Below the pieces are notes generated by a model that worked only from the letters and a program-made list of their open reading frames with translations, ran no database searches and was not told where the DNA came from. This document shows, in pieces, positions 41,646-50,647 of a stretch of DNA of 64,000 nt; within the stretch, counting starts at the first letter, position 1, and the number at the start of each line of letters is the position of its first letter. The stretch spans positions 1-64,000 of the forward strand of contig NZ_RDSD01000016.1 in the NCBI RefSeq assembly GCF_003712195.1. Direction: 5' to 3'. Source of the stretch: Proteiniphilum sp. X52. Its GTDB lineage: Bacteria; Bacteroidota; Bacteroidia; Bacteroidales; Dysgonomonadaceae. The translations under genes were made by a program, and so were the position numbers.

Positions 41646-43997
41646 ATGAAGAAAATAATTCGTTTCATCATCATCCTCTGTTTGTGCGCCATCGCACAAC
41701 TATCTGTGGCACAACAACGCTACAAGGACCCGACCGCCCCGGTCGAAGAGAGGGTAAAGGATCTGTTGAGCCTTATGACAATGGAGGAGAAGATCGGTCA
41801 GCTGTGTTTTCCCACCGGATGGGAGATGTACACCAAAACAGGTGAATATTCCGTCACACCTTCCGGCTTGTTCAGGGAACGGATGCAAGCCATGCCGCTG
41901 GGCGGCTTCTGGGCGACGCTACGGGCTGACCCGTGGACCCGGAAAACGTTACAGACAGGCCTTAATCCCCGGTTGGCGGCCAATGCCCTGAACGAATTAC
42001 AAAAATATGCCGTAGAACATACCCGGCTGGGCATTCCCCTTTTCTTCGCCGAAGAGTGTATGCATGGACACATGGCTATCGGCACAACCGTTTTCCCCAC
42101 CGGCCTCGGGCAAGGCAGCACATGGAATCCCGGGCTGATAGGGCAAATGGCGGAAGCAATCGCCCTTGAGACACGGTTGCAGGGCGCCCATATAGGATAT
42201 GGCCCGATCCTCGATCTGGCAAGGGAACCCAGATGGTCGAGAGTGGAAGAAACTTTCGGTGAAGATCCGGTACTGACGGCAAAACTGGGTGTTTCCTTTG
42301 TTCAGGGGCTGCAGGGAGATGATTTCGGCAACGGCCGGCATCTCTATTCCACCCCCAAGCATTTTGCTGCCTACGGTGTGCCTTTGGGCGGACACAACGG
42401 ACAACAGGCGCATATCGGAATGCGGGAATTATTCTCCGACCATTTGTCACCGTTCAAGAAGGTGACTGCCGCGGGAGTGAAGACCGTTATGACTTCCTAT
42501 AATGCCATTGACGGCATCCCCGCCACCGCACACCGGTTCCTGCTAAAAGATGTGTTGCGCGGTCAATGGAGTTTCGACGGGTTTGTATTCTCCGACCTCG
42601 GCAGTATCGAAGGCATCGCGGGAACACACCGCGTGGCACCCGATATCAAACATGCAGCCGCCATGGCGTTACAAGCAGGGGTGGACGCCGACCTCGGGGG
42701 AAATGCCTATGGAAGAAACCTTGCAAGCGCATTGGAAGAAGGGCTTATCACCATGCGGGAGATAGACGATGCGGCAGCCCACATCCTCCGGATGAAATTC
42801 GAAATGGGACTGTTCGAAAATCCCTATGTCAACCCCGATCAGGCAGCTCGTTTCGTAAGGAGTGAGGCGCATAAACAGATCGCTCGCGAGGTGGCCCGCC
42901 AGGGTATCGTATTGCTCAAAAACAACGATGGACTCCTGCCGCTTCCCAAAGAGATCGGTTCCATTGCGGTGATCGGCCCGAACGCCGATAATATCTACAA
43001 CCAGTTGGGTGATTACACCGCCCCGCAGGAGCGAAGCAATATTGTGACCGTGCTCGACGGGATCAAAAAAGCCGTAAATCCCCGGACTGTTGTCCGCTAT
43101 GCGAAAGGATGCGCCATCCGGGATACCACCCAAAGCGATATAGAAGCAGCGGTACGGATAGCCCGCCGGTCCGACGTGATCCTGTTGGTGGTGGGAGGAT
43201 CCAGCGCGCGGGATTTCAAGACGGAGTACATTGAAACCGGAGCGGCTACAGTCAACAACAACCCGGATGAAATTCTTCCGGATATGGAGTCGGGCGAAGG
43301 ATACGACCGCAATTCACTCGACCTGCCGGGCGACCAGGAAAAGCTGCTGGATGCCCTCGCCGATACCGGAAAGCCATTGATCGTGATCTACATACAAGGG
43401 CGCCCGTTAAATATGAATAACGCATCGGTAAAAGCCGATGCGCTGCTCACGGCGTGGTATCCGGGACAGGGAGGGGGGCACGCTGTCGCCGACATCCTTT
43501 TCGGAGACTATAATCCGGCGGGCAGGTTACCTGTCTCCATCCCACGTTCAGTGGGGCAATTACCGGTATATTACTCATTGGGCAGGCAGGCCGATTATGT
43601 GGAAGAGAGCGGTTCTCCCCTGTATGCTTTCGGGTATGGATTGAGTTATACCGATTTCAGTTACGACGACCTTTTCGTAAACGTAACGCAAGACCATGTG
43701 CGGATATCCTGTACCGTCACCAATACGGGCGGTATTGACGGGGACGAAGTGGTGCAACTCTATCTTCGTGACAATATAAGTTCGGTGGTGACTCCTCCCA
43801 TCCAACTGAAAGATTTTCGACGGATCCATATCCCGAAGGGCGAATCGAAACAAGTGGAGTTTACCCTGTCATATGACGACCTGGCACTGTATAACCAGGA
43901 TATGCGGCGCATCACCGAGCCGGGAGAGTTCACCGTGATGATCGGTGCTGCCTCCAACGATATCCGGTTAAAAGGACGTTTCCGGATTGAAGAATAG
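41646..43997 (+). CDS. GH3 family beta-glycosidase
   Basis: 783 residues. Signal peptide ends at SVAQ (about residue 22). The GH3 N-terminal barrel has LMTMEEKIGQL, IPLFFAEECMHGH and EETFGEDPVL, with nucleophile Asp 317 in DGFVFSDLGSIEG. The alpha/beta-sandwich domain (VLLKNNDGLLPLPK, IAVIGPNAD) and the C-terminal fibronectin-III-like domain (YAFGYGLSYTDF, VTNTGGIDGDEVVQLYL) complete a beta-glucosidase/beta-xylosidase layout. The sugar removed cannot be told; its place after two fucosidases suggests it trims the defucosylated backbone. Last gene of the unit. Confidence 0.92.
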   Translation: MKKIIRFIIILCLCAIAQLSVAQQRYKDPTAPVEERVKDLLSLMTMEEKIGQLCFPTGWEMYTKTGEYSVTPSGLFRERMQAMPLGGFWATLRADPWTRKTLQTGLNPRLAANALNELQKYAVEHTRLGIPLFFAEECMHGHMAIGTTVFPTGLGQGSTWNPGLIGQMAEAIALETRLQGAHIGYGPILDLAREPRWSRVEETFGEDPVLTAKLGVSFVQGLQGDDFGNGRHLYSTPKHFAAYGVPLGGHNGQQAHIGMRELFSDHLSPFKKVTAAGVKTVMTSYNAIDGIPATAHRFLLKDVLRGQWSFDGFVFSDLGSIEGIAGTHRVAPDIKHAAAMALQAGVDADLGGNAYGRNLASALEEGLITMREIDDAAAHILRMKFEMGLFENPYVNPDQAARFVRSEAHKQIAREVARQGIVLLKNNDGLLPLPKEIGSIAVIGPNADNIYNQLGDYTAPQERSNIVTVLDGIKKAVNPRTVVRYAKGCAIRDTTQSDIEAAVRIARRSDVILLVVGGSSARDFKTEYIETGAATVNNNPDEILPDMESGEGYDRNSLDLPGDQEKLLDALADTGKPLIVIYIQGRPLNMNNASVKADALLTAWYPGQGGGHAVADILFGDYNPAGRLPVSIPRSVGQLPVYYSLGRQADYVEESGSPLYAFGYGLSYTDFSYDDLFVNVTQDHVRISCTVTNTGGIDGDEVVQLYLRDNISSVVTPPIQLKDFRRIHIPKGESKQVEFTLSYDDLALYNQDMRRITEPGEFTVMIGAASNDIRLKGRFRIEE

Positions 43998-44021
43998 ATA
44001 TCACCGGTGCATAAATCCGCC

Positions 44022-44062
44022 GCCGGCATGTGTATCCATTGGAGCATATATGCTCTGCCGGC
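44022..44062. terminator. Nested palindromes between convergent genes
   Basis: GCCGGCA (44022-44028) pairs with TGCCGGC (44056-44062). Inside the loop lies a perfect 14-bp palindrome, GAGCATATATGCTC (44042-44055). It sits between the ends of the GH3 gene and the leftward SRPBCC gene and may end both transcripts, though no T-run is present. Confidence 0.5.
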
Positions 44063-44126
44063 GCGGCGCGAACCGGTACAACTTTAGGAAAAAGCATGGC
44101 GGAGATCTCCGAAGATATGCATCGCA

Positions 44127-44546
44127 TCAAATCTGATCATAAGGCAACTCTGCCAGCATATCGGAGATCTTATCCACCGCTTCCTTCATCGGTTTCTCGA
44201 TCATCCCCCTGATAAAGGGGTTTAAGTCAGCCCTTACCGTCATTCGCAAGCGGGTATCTTTTTCTGCTTTGGAAACCAGTTGTATCCACAGGAAAATATC
44301 AAAAGGCAGCTTGTCCGACTTAAATTTCACCAGTTTGTTCGGCTCTCGCTCCAACACCTGGAAAGCCACCTCCCCTACCGGATCGACCCGGAAGGAGACA
44401 CTGTCTTGGTCAAACGAGAATTCTTTGAGTTTATCTTCGGGAATCTTATCCTTTACCACCTCGAGTTTCCGGAAATCGGAAAGCACACGGAACACATCCG
44501 CATCATTGTGCGGAATGGTTTTCACCTCACTGGTAAATTCGGTCAT
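44127..44546 (-). CDS. SRPBCC (START-like) family protein
   Basis: 139 residues. One complete helix-grip domain, with TIPHNDADVFRVLSDFRKLE at the start, VGEVAFQVLEREPNKLVKF in the middle and the long C-terminal helix EKPMKEAVDKISDMLAEL. Such proteins bind hydrophobic ligands, but nothing points to a ligand. The start overlaps the pyrE stop by four bases, so it is translated from the same mRNA as pyrE. Confidence 0.82.
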   Translation of the reverse strand: MTEFTSEVKTIPHNDADVFRVLSDFRKLEVVKDKIPEDKLKEFSFDQDSVSFRVDPVGEVAFQVLEREPNKLVKFKSDKLPFDIFLWIQLVSKAEKDTRLRMTVRADLNPFIRGMIEKPMKEAVDKISDMLAELPYDQI

Positions 44547-45196
44547 CTTTTACTTTTTTTTGCGGGTTGTCCCCAGTTTTCAGGATCTTTGCGCCAGTCC
44601 TGTAAGGTCTGTAGCTCGGATTCATCAATGTAATCGGTCGCCAACGCCTCATCCAGTATCGCGTCGTAATTGCAAAGCGTGGTGAGTTCCACCCGCGCCT
44701 CATGCATACGTTTCTCGGCATAAGGAAACCCATAGGTAAACACCGCCAGCATGCCGAGGACGTCCGAACCATTATTGCGAATAGCTTCCACCGCCTTCAG
44801 GCTACTTCCTCCCGTGGAGACCAGGTCCTCGATCACGATCACCTTCTGTTTCGGTTTCAAGTCACCCTCTATCATATTTTCCAGTCCGTGATCTTTCGGC
44901 GCGGAACGCACATACACAAAAGGTAATCCGAGCAGGTCGGCCACCAACGCGCCGGGGGCAATAGCGCCCGTGGCAACCCCTGCCACCGCGTCGGCCTGCG
45001 GATATTTCTCAAGGACAAGGCGGGCAAATTCCACTTTCACAAAATTACGTATAGCCGGATAAGACATCAGTTTCCGGTTGTCACAATATATGGGTGATTT
45101 CCAACCTGAGGCCCATGTAAACGGGTTAGATGGCTGTAGTTTAATGGCTTTAATTCTAAGAAGCTTCTCGGCTGTCAATTTCTGTAGCGTGTTCAT
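44543..45196 (-). CDS. pyrE: Orotate phosphoribosyltransferase
   Basis: 217 residues. Joins orotate to PRPP to form OMP in pyrimidine synthesis. The PRPP motif is KVIVIEDLVSTGGSSLKAV (about 119-137), preceded by GVATGAIAPGALVADLLGLP and the N-terminal FTWASGWKSPIYCDNRKLMS typical of PyrE. Length is normal. A -7 box lies at 45245-45238, but pyrE may also be read from the comF side. Confidence 0.96.
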   Translation of the reverse strand: MNTLQKLTAEKLLRIKAIKLQPSNPFTWASGWKSPIYCDNRKLMSYPAIRNFVKVEFARLVLEKYPQADAVAGVATGAIAPGALVADLLGLPFVYVRSAPKDHGLENMIEGDLKPKQKVIVIEDLVSTGGSSLKAVEAIRNNGSDVLGMLAVFTYGFPYAEKRMHEARVELTTLCNYDAILDEALATDYIDESELQTLQDWRKDPENWGQPAKKSKR

Positions 45197-45237
45197 ACGA
45201 TTAATTTATTTTTGTCACCTTTTTCGCAGATTAACCA

Positions 45238-45245
45238 CAAAAGTA
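45238..45245 (-). promoter_or_regulatory. -7 box upstream of pyrE
   Basis: TACTTTTG on the minus strand matches TAnnTTTG and lies about 42 bp before the pyrE start. No well-spaced -33 box is seen. Confidence 0.5.
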
Positions 45246-45291
45246 CGCTTTTTCAAAATTATTCGGTCGCAATTTCTGAAAAAAAATAGGA

Positions 45292-45996
45292 TTAAAAAAC
45301 CTCCCCGAGAGTGGCAATACTGATTTTCACATGCTTACACGCCTGCAACGCCATTCCACAGGCTTCCAGTGTGGATCCCGTGGTAATCACGTCATCTACC
45401 AGCAACAGGTGTTTCCGTTCGAACAGGCGCGGATCGGCCACTTTGAAAATATCTTTTACATTTTCCCAACGCTGTGTTTTTGTCCGTTTTGTCTGGGTGG
45501 GATTGTATACTATGCGAATCAGGTTATTTGTGGAAACGGGTAGGCCGGTGACTTCGGAAAGGCCATTGGCGATTATCGCGGCCTGGTTGTATCCCCTCCT
45601 CTTTTCCCTTTTGGGATGGAGCGGCACCGGCACTATCAAGTCGACGGAGTGGATGAATTCACTCCCTATCAGGTCTTTACCAAACATCCTTCCCAATAGC
45701 AGGCCGATCTCTTGCTTATGGCGGTATTTCAGGTGATGGATCAAGGGAGGGAGGGTTCCTTCCTTGGCATAGACACAATAAGAGGCAATCCGCTCGAAAG
45801 GTATCCGTCCGGCCATCAGCTTTTCCGCATCGTTATCGGGCTCCGAGAAGTTATGGGTTTTCGGCAACTTATAGAGGCATTGCAGGCAGGCTCCTTTTTC
45901 CCCGGGCAGTAATTCGTTGCCACACACCACACACACGTTCGGGTAAAAAAGGTGTGTCAGTTCATGCAATAACTTATTGCGTTTCATCGAAGGCAT
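45292..45996 (-). CDS. comF: ComF family phosphoribosyltransferase-like protein
   Basis: 234 residues. An N-terminal zinc-ribbon (CVVCGNELLPGEKGACLQC, near residues 22-40) is followed by a type I phosphoribosyltransferase fold with LIVPVPLHPKREKRRGYNQ and the PRPP-type loop LLLVDDVITTGSTLEACG. ComF proteins are linked to DNA uptake in naturally competent bacteria; the function in Bacteroidales is not shown. The start region overlaps the recX end by up to 23 bp; an ATG at 45987 is an alternative start. Confidence 0.9.
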   Translation of the reverse strand: MPSMKRNKLLHELTHLFYPNVCVVCGNELLPGEKGACLQCLYKLPKTHNFSEPDNDAEKLMAGRIPFERIASYCVYAKEGTLPPLIHHLKYRHKQEIGLLLGRMFGKDLIGSEFIHSVDLIVPVPLHPKREKRRGYNQAAIIANGLSEVTGLPVSTNNLIRIVYNPTQTKRTKTQRWENVKDIFKVADPRLFERKHLLLVDDVITTGSTLEACGMALQACKHVKISIATLGEVF

Positions 45997-46480
45997 CCCC
46001 CATCTCCATTCGTTTCATACAGGCCATCACCTCCTCCATGGAAAACCCCCTGCCCAACGCATACCGGATCAATTTTCCCCGTTTTTCGTAGTCCGACTTT
46101 CCTGTCACACTCTTCCATTTTTTCTCCAGCATTGGCTGTAGTGACAGGCCGAAAGAAATATCGGAAAATTCAGCGAATCCCTCTTCGATTAACTCCTGAG
46201 GCAGTTGTTTGCACTTTAAAAAAAGCGCAATTTTTCCCTTACCCCATTTATTAAAGTGGAGTTTGTCATGGATATAACTACGGATGAACCGTTTTTCATC
46301 AAGAAACTTCTCTTTTTTCAGCCGATGGATAATCTTGTCTATTACTGGTTCCGTCAGTTCCATCCTCTTGAGTTTCCGGGTGATATCAAAGGGAGCGCAC
46401 TCCTTTTGCGAGCAGGTCCGCGCCATCCTCGCATAAGCCGCCTCCTCGGTGATGATTTTCCCTTTTTTATCCATGATCAT
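45974..46480 (-). CDS. recX: Regulatory protein RecX
   Basis: 168 residues. RecX binds RecA filaments and limits their activity. The three-helix repeats are visible: YARMARTCSQKECAPFDITRKL, then RLKKEKFLDEKRFIRSYIHDKLHFNKWGKGKIALFL (short form DEKRFIRSYI and KWGKGKI), and KRGKLIRYALGRGFSMEEV near the C-terminus. The first repeat carries an unusual CSQKEC pair. The start overlaps the end of prmC; an ATG at 46474 is an alternative. recA is not in this window. Confidence 0.88.
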   Translation of the reverse strand: MIMDKKGKIITEEAAYARMARTCSQKECAPFDITRKLKRMELTEPVIDKIIHRLKKEKFLDEKRFIRSYIHDKLHFNKWGKGKIALFLKCKQLPQELIEEGFAEFSDISFGLSLQPMLEKKWKSVTGKSDYEKRGKLIRYALGRGFSMEEVMACMKRMEMGDAFDETQ

Positions 46481-47297
46481 CCGGTTTTATGGCACGTACC
46501 ATCCTGTCATTCCCCGAAATATCCTTTCTCAATTCCACATGGGCAAAACCCTTGCCTCGAAGCATGTCGCACACTTCCATACCTTTATCCCTGTTGATCT
46601 CGAAATACAACTCACCTCCGTTGTAGAGTGACGTCAGTGCCACATCGGCGATCCGCTCATAAAAGATCAAAGCATGGTCGTCAGGAACAAAAAGCGCCCC
46701 ATGGGGCTCAAAACCAAGCACATTTGCCTCCATGGTCCTCTTTTCCGATTCGGTCACATAGGGTGGATTGCTTACTATCAGGTCAAAGAGGGGTTCCTTA
46801 TCCACCGGCTGAAAGATATCCCGCAACGAAAAGCGCACGTTGACACCGTTCAGGAATGCATTTTCCGATGCGACCTTCAGCGCCCTTTCCGATATATCCC
46901 ACGCATAGACGTGGGCGCCCCGTATTTTCTTGGCCAGCGTCACCGCGATACAACCGCTGCCGGTTCCGATATCGAGCACCGAGAAACCCGGCCGCCGGTT
47001 TCCGGCAAGGATCCACTCCACGAGTTCCTCGGTTTCCGGGCGGGGGATAAGCACATCCGGCGTAACGGCGAAAGGCATCCCGTAAAATTCCGTCTTTCCC
47101 AATATGTACTGTATCGGCTCACCGCTTTTCAGCCTAAAGGTAATATCTTCCGCTTTCCTGCGCTCCGAACCGGAGAAATGATTAATTTTGTTACCGCATA
47201 CCTCTTCCAGGATAAGTCGCGTGAGAACGGATATCTCCTCTCTTGTGTAGAGACCCTCCAACTCCTGTAGGATAATATGTTGAACTGAGTGTCGCAT
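46467..47297 (-). CDS. prmC: Peptide chain release factor N5-glutamine methyltransferase
   Basis: 276 residues from the ATG at 47297, which matches the family start (MRHSVQHIILQELEGLYTRE); an ATG at 47318 lies across the promoter box. Methylates the GGQ glutamine of RF1 and RF2 using SAM. SAM-binding motif VLDIGTGSGCIAVTLAK, catalytic LIVSNPPYV, and RPETEELVEW typical of PrmC. Head of a leftward group with recX, comF, pyrE and the SRPBCC gene, divergent from ribD with only 25 bp between the start codons. Confidence 0.95.
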   Translation of the reverse strand: MRHSVQHIILQELEGLYTREEISVLTRLILEEVCGNKINHFSGSERRKAEDITFRLKSGEPIQYILGKTEFYGMPFAVTPDVLIPRPETEELVEWILAGNRRPGFSVLDIGTGSGCIAVTLAKKIRGAHVYAWDISERALKVASENAFLNGVNVRFSLRDIFQPVDKEPLFDLIVSNPPYVTESEKRTMEANVLGFEPHGALFVPDDHALIFYERIADVALTSLYNGGELYFEINRDKGMEVCDMLRGKGFAHVELRKDISGNDRMVRAIKPDDHG

Positions 47298-47306
47298 AAC
47301 GATGTG

Positions 47307-47314
47307 TAAAGATA
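47307..47314 (-). promoter_or_regulatory. -7 box at the prmC start
   Basis: TATCTTTA on the minus strand differs from TAnnTTTG only in the last base. The prmC ATG is nine bases downstream, so the transcript is nearly leaderless. The box lies upstream of the chosen ribD start at 47323. Confidence 0.5.
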
Positions 47315-47322
47315 ACAAAAAA

Positions 47323-48393
47323 ATGGAATTAAATCCGCTATTTATGGAGAGATGCCTTCAACTTGCCCGCAAGGGTGAAGGCTTCACAAAGCCGAACCCT
47401 TTGGTAGGCGCCGTAGTGGTGCATAACGGCAAAATTATCGGGGAAGGATTTCATCGTCAATATGGAGAGGCCCACGCGGAGGTAAATGCCATTGCTTCGG
47501 TAAAAGACGGCGCGTTACTGCGGGAATCCACTCTTTATGTCTCTCTCGAACCCTGTGCACATCATGGCAAAACCCCTCCCTGTGCGGAGTTGATCATTCA
47601 CAGGGAAATTCCTCGGGTGGTGGTGGCTACCGGTGACCCCAACCCGAACGTTTCCGGAAAAGGCATTGCGATGATGCGGGAGAATGGCATCGAAGTGACG
47701 CTGGGAATGCTGGAGAAAGAGGCTCTTGAGCTGAACCGGATGTTCTTTGTCAATCAACTCCATCACAGGCCTTACATAATTTTAAAATGGGCGCAGAGCA
47801 GCGATGGTTTCATGGATTACCTTCGTAAGCCGGGTGATGGCAAGCGTCCGGTTATTATATCCAACACGGTGACACACACTATTGTGCATAAATTCCGCAC
47901 ACAGGTACAAGGGATCATGGTAGGAACAAATACCGCCCTGCTGGACGATCCGCGGTTGACAGCAAGAAAATGGTTCGGCAACGACCCCTTGAGAGTGGTT
48001 ATCGACAGGCAAAATAAAATCCCCGCCGACGCGTCGATTTTTGACGGACCAGCGCCTACCATCGTTTTCACGGCATCCGCTCCTGCCCACACCGCAAAAA
48101 AAAGCCCTGTAAAATACATAGAAATAGACTTCTCGGGAGACGTCTGCCAACAGATCTTAGACCGGTTATACGATGAAAAAATATACTCCTTGATGATTGA
48201 GGGAGGAGCTCAATTGTTAGCCTCTTTCATAGAAAAAGAGATGTGGGACGAGGCCTATGTGGAGATAGCCCAAAAGGGGATCCAATCGGGTGTGGAAGCG
48301 CCGGCCATACGGGGAGATGTGGCCGCTTTCAGAAATTACCCCGGTTCGGTGCAATTTCATTTAAAGAGTAAAATAACTCGAAATTTTCATTAA
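47323..48393 (+). CDS. ribD: Bifunctional riboflavin biosynthesis deaminase/reductase RibD
   Basis: 356 residues from the ATG at 47323, which gives the family N-terminus (MELNPLFMERCLQLARKG); an in-frame ATG at 47302 overlaps the prmC promoter. The deaminase half has the zinc motifs GEAHAEVNAI and EPCAHHGKTPPCAEL. The reductase half (about 140-350) has HRPYIILKWAQSSDGF, GIMVGTNTALLDDPRLTAR and LMIEGGAQLLASF. Performs two steps of riboflavin synthesis after GTP cyclohydrolase II. Other rib genes are not nearby. Confidence 0.96.
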   Translation: MELNPLFMERCLQLARKGEGFTKPNPLVGAVVVHNGKIIGEGFHRQYGEAHAEVNAIASVKDGALLRESTLYVSLEPCAHHGKTPPCAELIIHREIPRVVVATGDPNPNVSGKGIAMMRENGIEVTLGMLEKEALELNRMFFVNQLHHRPYIILKWAQSSDGFMDYLRKPGDGKRPVIISNTVTHTIVHKFRTQVQGIMVGTNTALLDDPRLTARKWFGNDPLRVVIDRQNKIPADASIFDGPAPTIVFTASAPAHTAKKSPVKYIEIDFSGDVCQQILDRLYDEKIYSLMIEGGAQLLASFIEKEMWDEAYVEIAQKGIQSGVEAPAIRGDVAAFRNYPGSVQFHLKSKITRNFH

Positions 48394-48430
48394 ATATTCA
48401 TTTTAATATGGTTAAAGAGAAAAATCTTTC

Positions 48431-48438
48431 TACTTTTG
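48431..48438 (+). promoter_or_regulatory. -7 box of the DUF6242 gene
   Basis: TACTTTTG matches TAnnTTTG. The position shows that translation starts at the downstream ATG (48480) rather than at 48408. Confidence 0.65.
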
Positions 48439-48479
48439 CATATCCTAAACAACTCTGGTGTACAATAGTTTTGAAACAA

Positions 48480-49826
48480 ATGATATCTAAATATTTCCTT
48501 GGGGCATCGCTAGTTATCGCGAACTTATTGTTGTTTTCCTCTTGTCTTAATTCATCCAACAACAATATGGAATACCCCACTGATCCGCAAATATATGCTA
48601 TCTCCCTTACCTCCAAGACCGATACCACCAACCTGTTACCCGGAGTGGTTTTCACCATTGACCAAGTAAACGGGAAATTATACAACAAGGAACCGCTTCC
48701 CTACGGTTTTCACGTGGATAGCGCCATGCTAAAGCTTACAGGATCAACCAGTTGGGCTTTTTCAATGATAGATTTAACCCTCGATCCCGACAGCACCTAT
48801 GCATGGAACGCGTCGGATTCAATCTCCATCGCCAGGTTACGCAAAATCAAGACTACGGCTCCCGATGGTGTCACGTCAAAAAATTATGATTTTCAACTGA
48901 ACATATATCAGGAAGACCCATATATCCTCATTTGGGGAAAAATAGCAGGAAACTACCTCGGTTCACCGGTAGAAAATCAAACAACAATCATCTACAACAA
49001 CCGGTTTTACACCTATTACAAGTCGGGAGAAGAGATGAAAGCAGTGTCCACCGCCATTTCCGAGACCCCACAGTGGGGAACAGTCAACCTGTCCGGCATA
49101 CCCCACACTCTTCGCCTTTCGTCGCTTATCGTCTCCGGAGACATCATCTATGCTCTCGACGCGGCCACAGGCACTGTTTATCGATCGACCAACGGCGCCG
49201 ACTGGAGTTGGGTGCAAACAGAGTACGAGGTGAAAGCCCTTTACGGCGAATTACCCTCATCAACCCCCGGCAATATTTTGCTGGCGGTAAGTCACGACGA
49301 AAAAATCAAGTTTGCCCGGGCAAACAACCATCTCTCTGATATGGTCCTGATGAACGACACACCAGCCAACATACCGGTAACGGATTTTTCATCGATAAAA
49401 GTGGAAAGCAGTACCTCTTATGCCAGCAAATTTATCTTCCTGTCTGGCGGAGCGACAACCCTTGGCACCTCCAATGACGATATCTGGCTGTTACAGGAAG
49501 ACGGTGGGGTTATTAAATATATCAGGTCAAAAAGGCCGGCAGAAGGTGCAATGAAAGGAAGCAGCCTCTTTTTCTATGACGACAAGCCTTACCTGATTGC
49601 CACGTCAGCCGGAAAAAATCTGTTGATGTATTCAGACAATTATGGTGTGGATTGGATCACAGCAGGAGAAAACCAATCCTTTCCAGCCGACTTTGCGGGA
49701 AGGACTTATCCTTCCGTGGTTACCGACGCGAACAACAATATATGGATATTCGGCGGAATATCCTCATCCAATACTCCCCTAGTGGATATCTGGAAAGGCA
49801 GGCTCAATAAGTTTGCCCTGAATTGA
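48480..49826 (+). CDS. DUF6242-type lipoprotein
   Basis: About 448 residues from the ATG at 48480. Lipoprotein signal peptide MISKYFLGASLVIANLLLFS with lipobox SSC. A beta-rich N-terminal domain (about 30-150) is followed by a propeller-like region with recurring strands (ALDAATGTVYRSTNGADWSW, LLAVSHDEKIKFARANN, ILLQEDGGVIKYI-like, LMYSDNYGVDWITAG, NNNIWIFGGISS). These match the DUF6242 family of Bacteroidales, whose function is unknown. It has its own promoter and stands alone between ribD and the envelope cluster. Confidence 0.8.
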   Translation: MISKYFLGASLVIANLLLFSSCLNSSNNNMEYPTDPQIYAISLTSKTDTTNLLPGVVFTIDQVNGKLYNKEPLPYGFHVDSAMLKLTGSTSWAFSMIDLTLDPDSTYAWNASDSISIARLRKIKTTAPDGVTSKNYDFQLNIYQEDPYILIWGKIAGNYLGSPVENQTTIIYNNRFYTYYKSGEEMKAVSTAISETPQWGTVNLSGIPHTLRLSSLIVSGDIIYALDAATGTVYRSTNGADWSWVQTEYEVKALYGELPSSTPGNILLAVSHDEKIKFARANNHLSDMVLMNDTPANIPVTDFSSIKVESSTSYASKFIFLSGGATTLGTSNDDIWLLQEDGGVIKYIRSKRPAEGAMKGSSLFFYDDKPYLIATSAGKNLLMYSDNYGVDWITAGENQSFPADFAGRTYPSVVTDANNNIWIFGGISSSNTPLVDIWKGRLNKFALN

Positions 49827-49859
49827 CAGGAAAAGCCACTTTTACGGGTAAAACAAGCC

Positions 49860-49889
49860 TTGTCCTGAACAATTTATGCGCTAAATTTG
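49860..49889 (+). promoter_or_regulatory. Promoter of the DUF6089-uppS-bamA group
   Basis: TTG (49860-49862), 19 bp, TAAATTTG (49882-49889): a full match in sequence and spacing. The DUF6089 start is 20-32 bp downstream. Confidence 0.82.
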
Positions 49890-49908
49890 CGTTAGAGTTG
49901 AGACAAAA

Positions 49909-50628
49909 ATGCTCAACAGTATGAAAATTGAAAGATCTGTCGTTGTCTCCCTTTTGGTAAGGGGTCTCTTCTTGATGGCACCTATCACAAATATCTGCGC
50001 TCAGGAATACAAGTACGAGATAGGAGGCGCTGCCGGCACTTCATTTTATATGGGCGATGCCAATAAGACCAAATTCTACCTCCATCCCGGAATAAGCGGG
50101 GGACTTTTGTTCCGGCACAACATCAATTTTCTCTGGAGTATCAAAAGCAATATATTTGCAGCCAATGTCTCAGGGAACAGTGACGACTCGGGCAACCGTT
50201 TTCCGTTTGCGCGGCAGGCTTCTTTTCAACGTACGCTGGCTGAGTTGGGCACACAGGTGGAGTTTAATTTTTTTCCGTATAGCGATAAGTACGCGTACCT
50301 CGGGACAAAACCCTATACTCCTTACCTGTTCACAGGGGTAGGCCTCACTTATGCCACCGGGGAGAAAACTTTTACTGGTGCGAACATCCCTTTGGGAATG
50401 GGATTTAAGTATAAATTAAAAAACAGGATGAATATCGGCATTGAGTTTTCAATGCGAAAACTCTTTGGCGACGATTTTGATGTTACTGAAAAAACCACCG
50501 GATGGAATTTGGACACTCCTTTCGGCATTAAAAGCAGCTTCCTTAAGAACAGGGACTGGTATTCATTCACAATAATTTTTCTGACATGGGAATTCGGCAT
50601 GCGTGAAGATCCCTGTCACGGGAATTAA
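49909..50628 (+). CDS. DUF6089 family outer-membrane beta-barrel-like protein
   Basis: 239 residues (an in-frame ATG at 49921 would give 235). Signal peptide ends at ICAQE. The sequence begins the mature part with YKYEIGGAAGTSFYMGDANK and goes on in alternating beta strands (YTPYLFTGVGLTYATG, FGIKSSFLKNRDWYSF) typical of a small outer-membrane barrel. The family regularly precedes uppS and bamA in Bacteroidetes, as here, suggesting a link to envelope assembly; the function is unknown. Confidence 0.85.
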   Translation: MLNSMKIERSVVVSLLVRGLFLMAPITNICAQEYKYEIGGAAGTSFYMGDANKTKFYLHPGISGGLLFRHNINFLWSIKSNIFAANVSGNSDDSGNRFPFARQASFQRTLAELGTQVEFNFFPYSDKYAYLGTKPYTPYLFTGVGLTYATGEKTFTGANIPLGMGFKYKLKNRMNIGIEFSMRKLFGDDFDVTEKTTGWNLDTPFGIKSSFLKNRDWYSFTIIFLTWEFGMREDPCHGN

Positions 50629-50647
50629 CCATTCAGACATAAAGAAG

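Noticed and set aside
47302-47322. Upstream ATG of ribD
   Set aside because: It falls in the divergent prmC promoter region, and family members begin at the equivalent of 47323.
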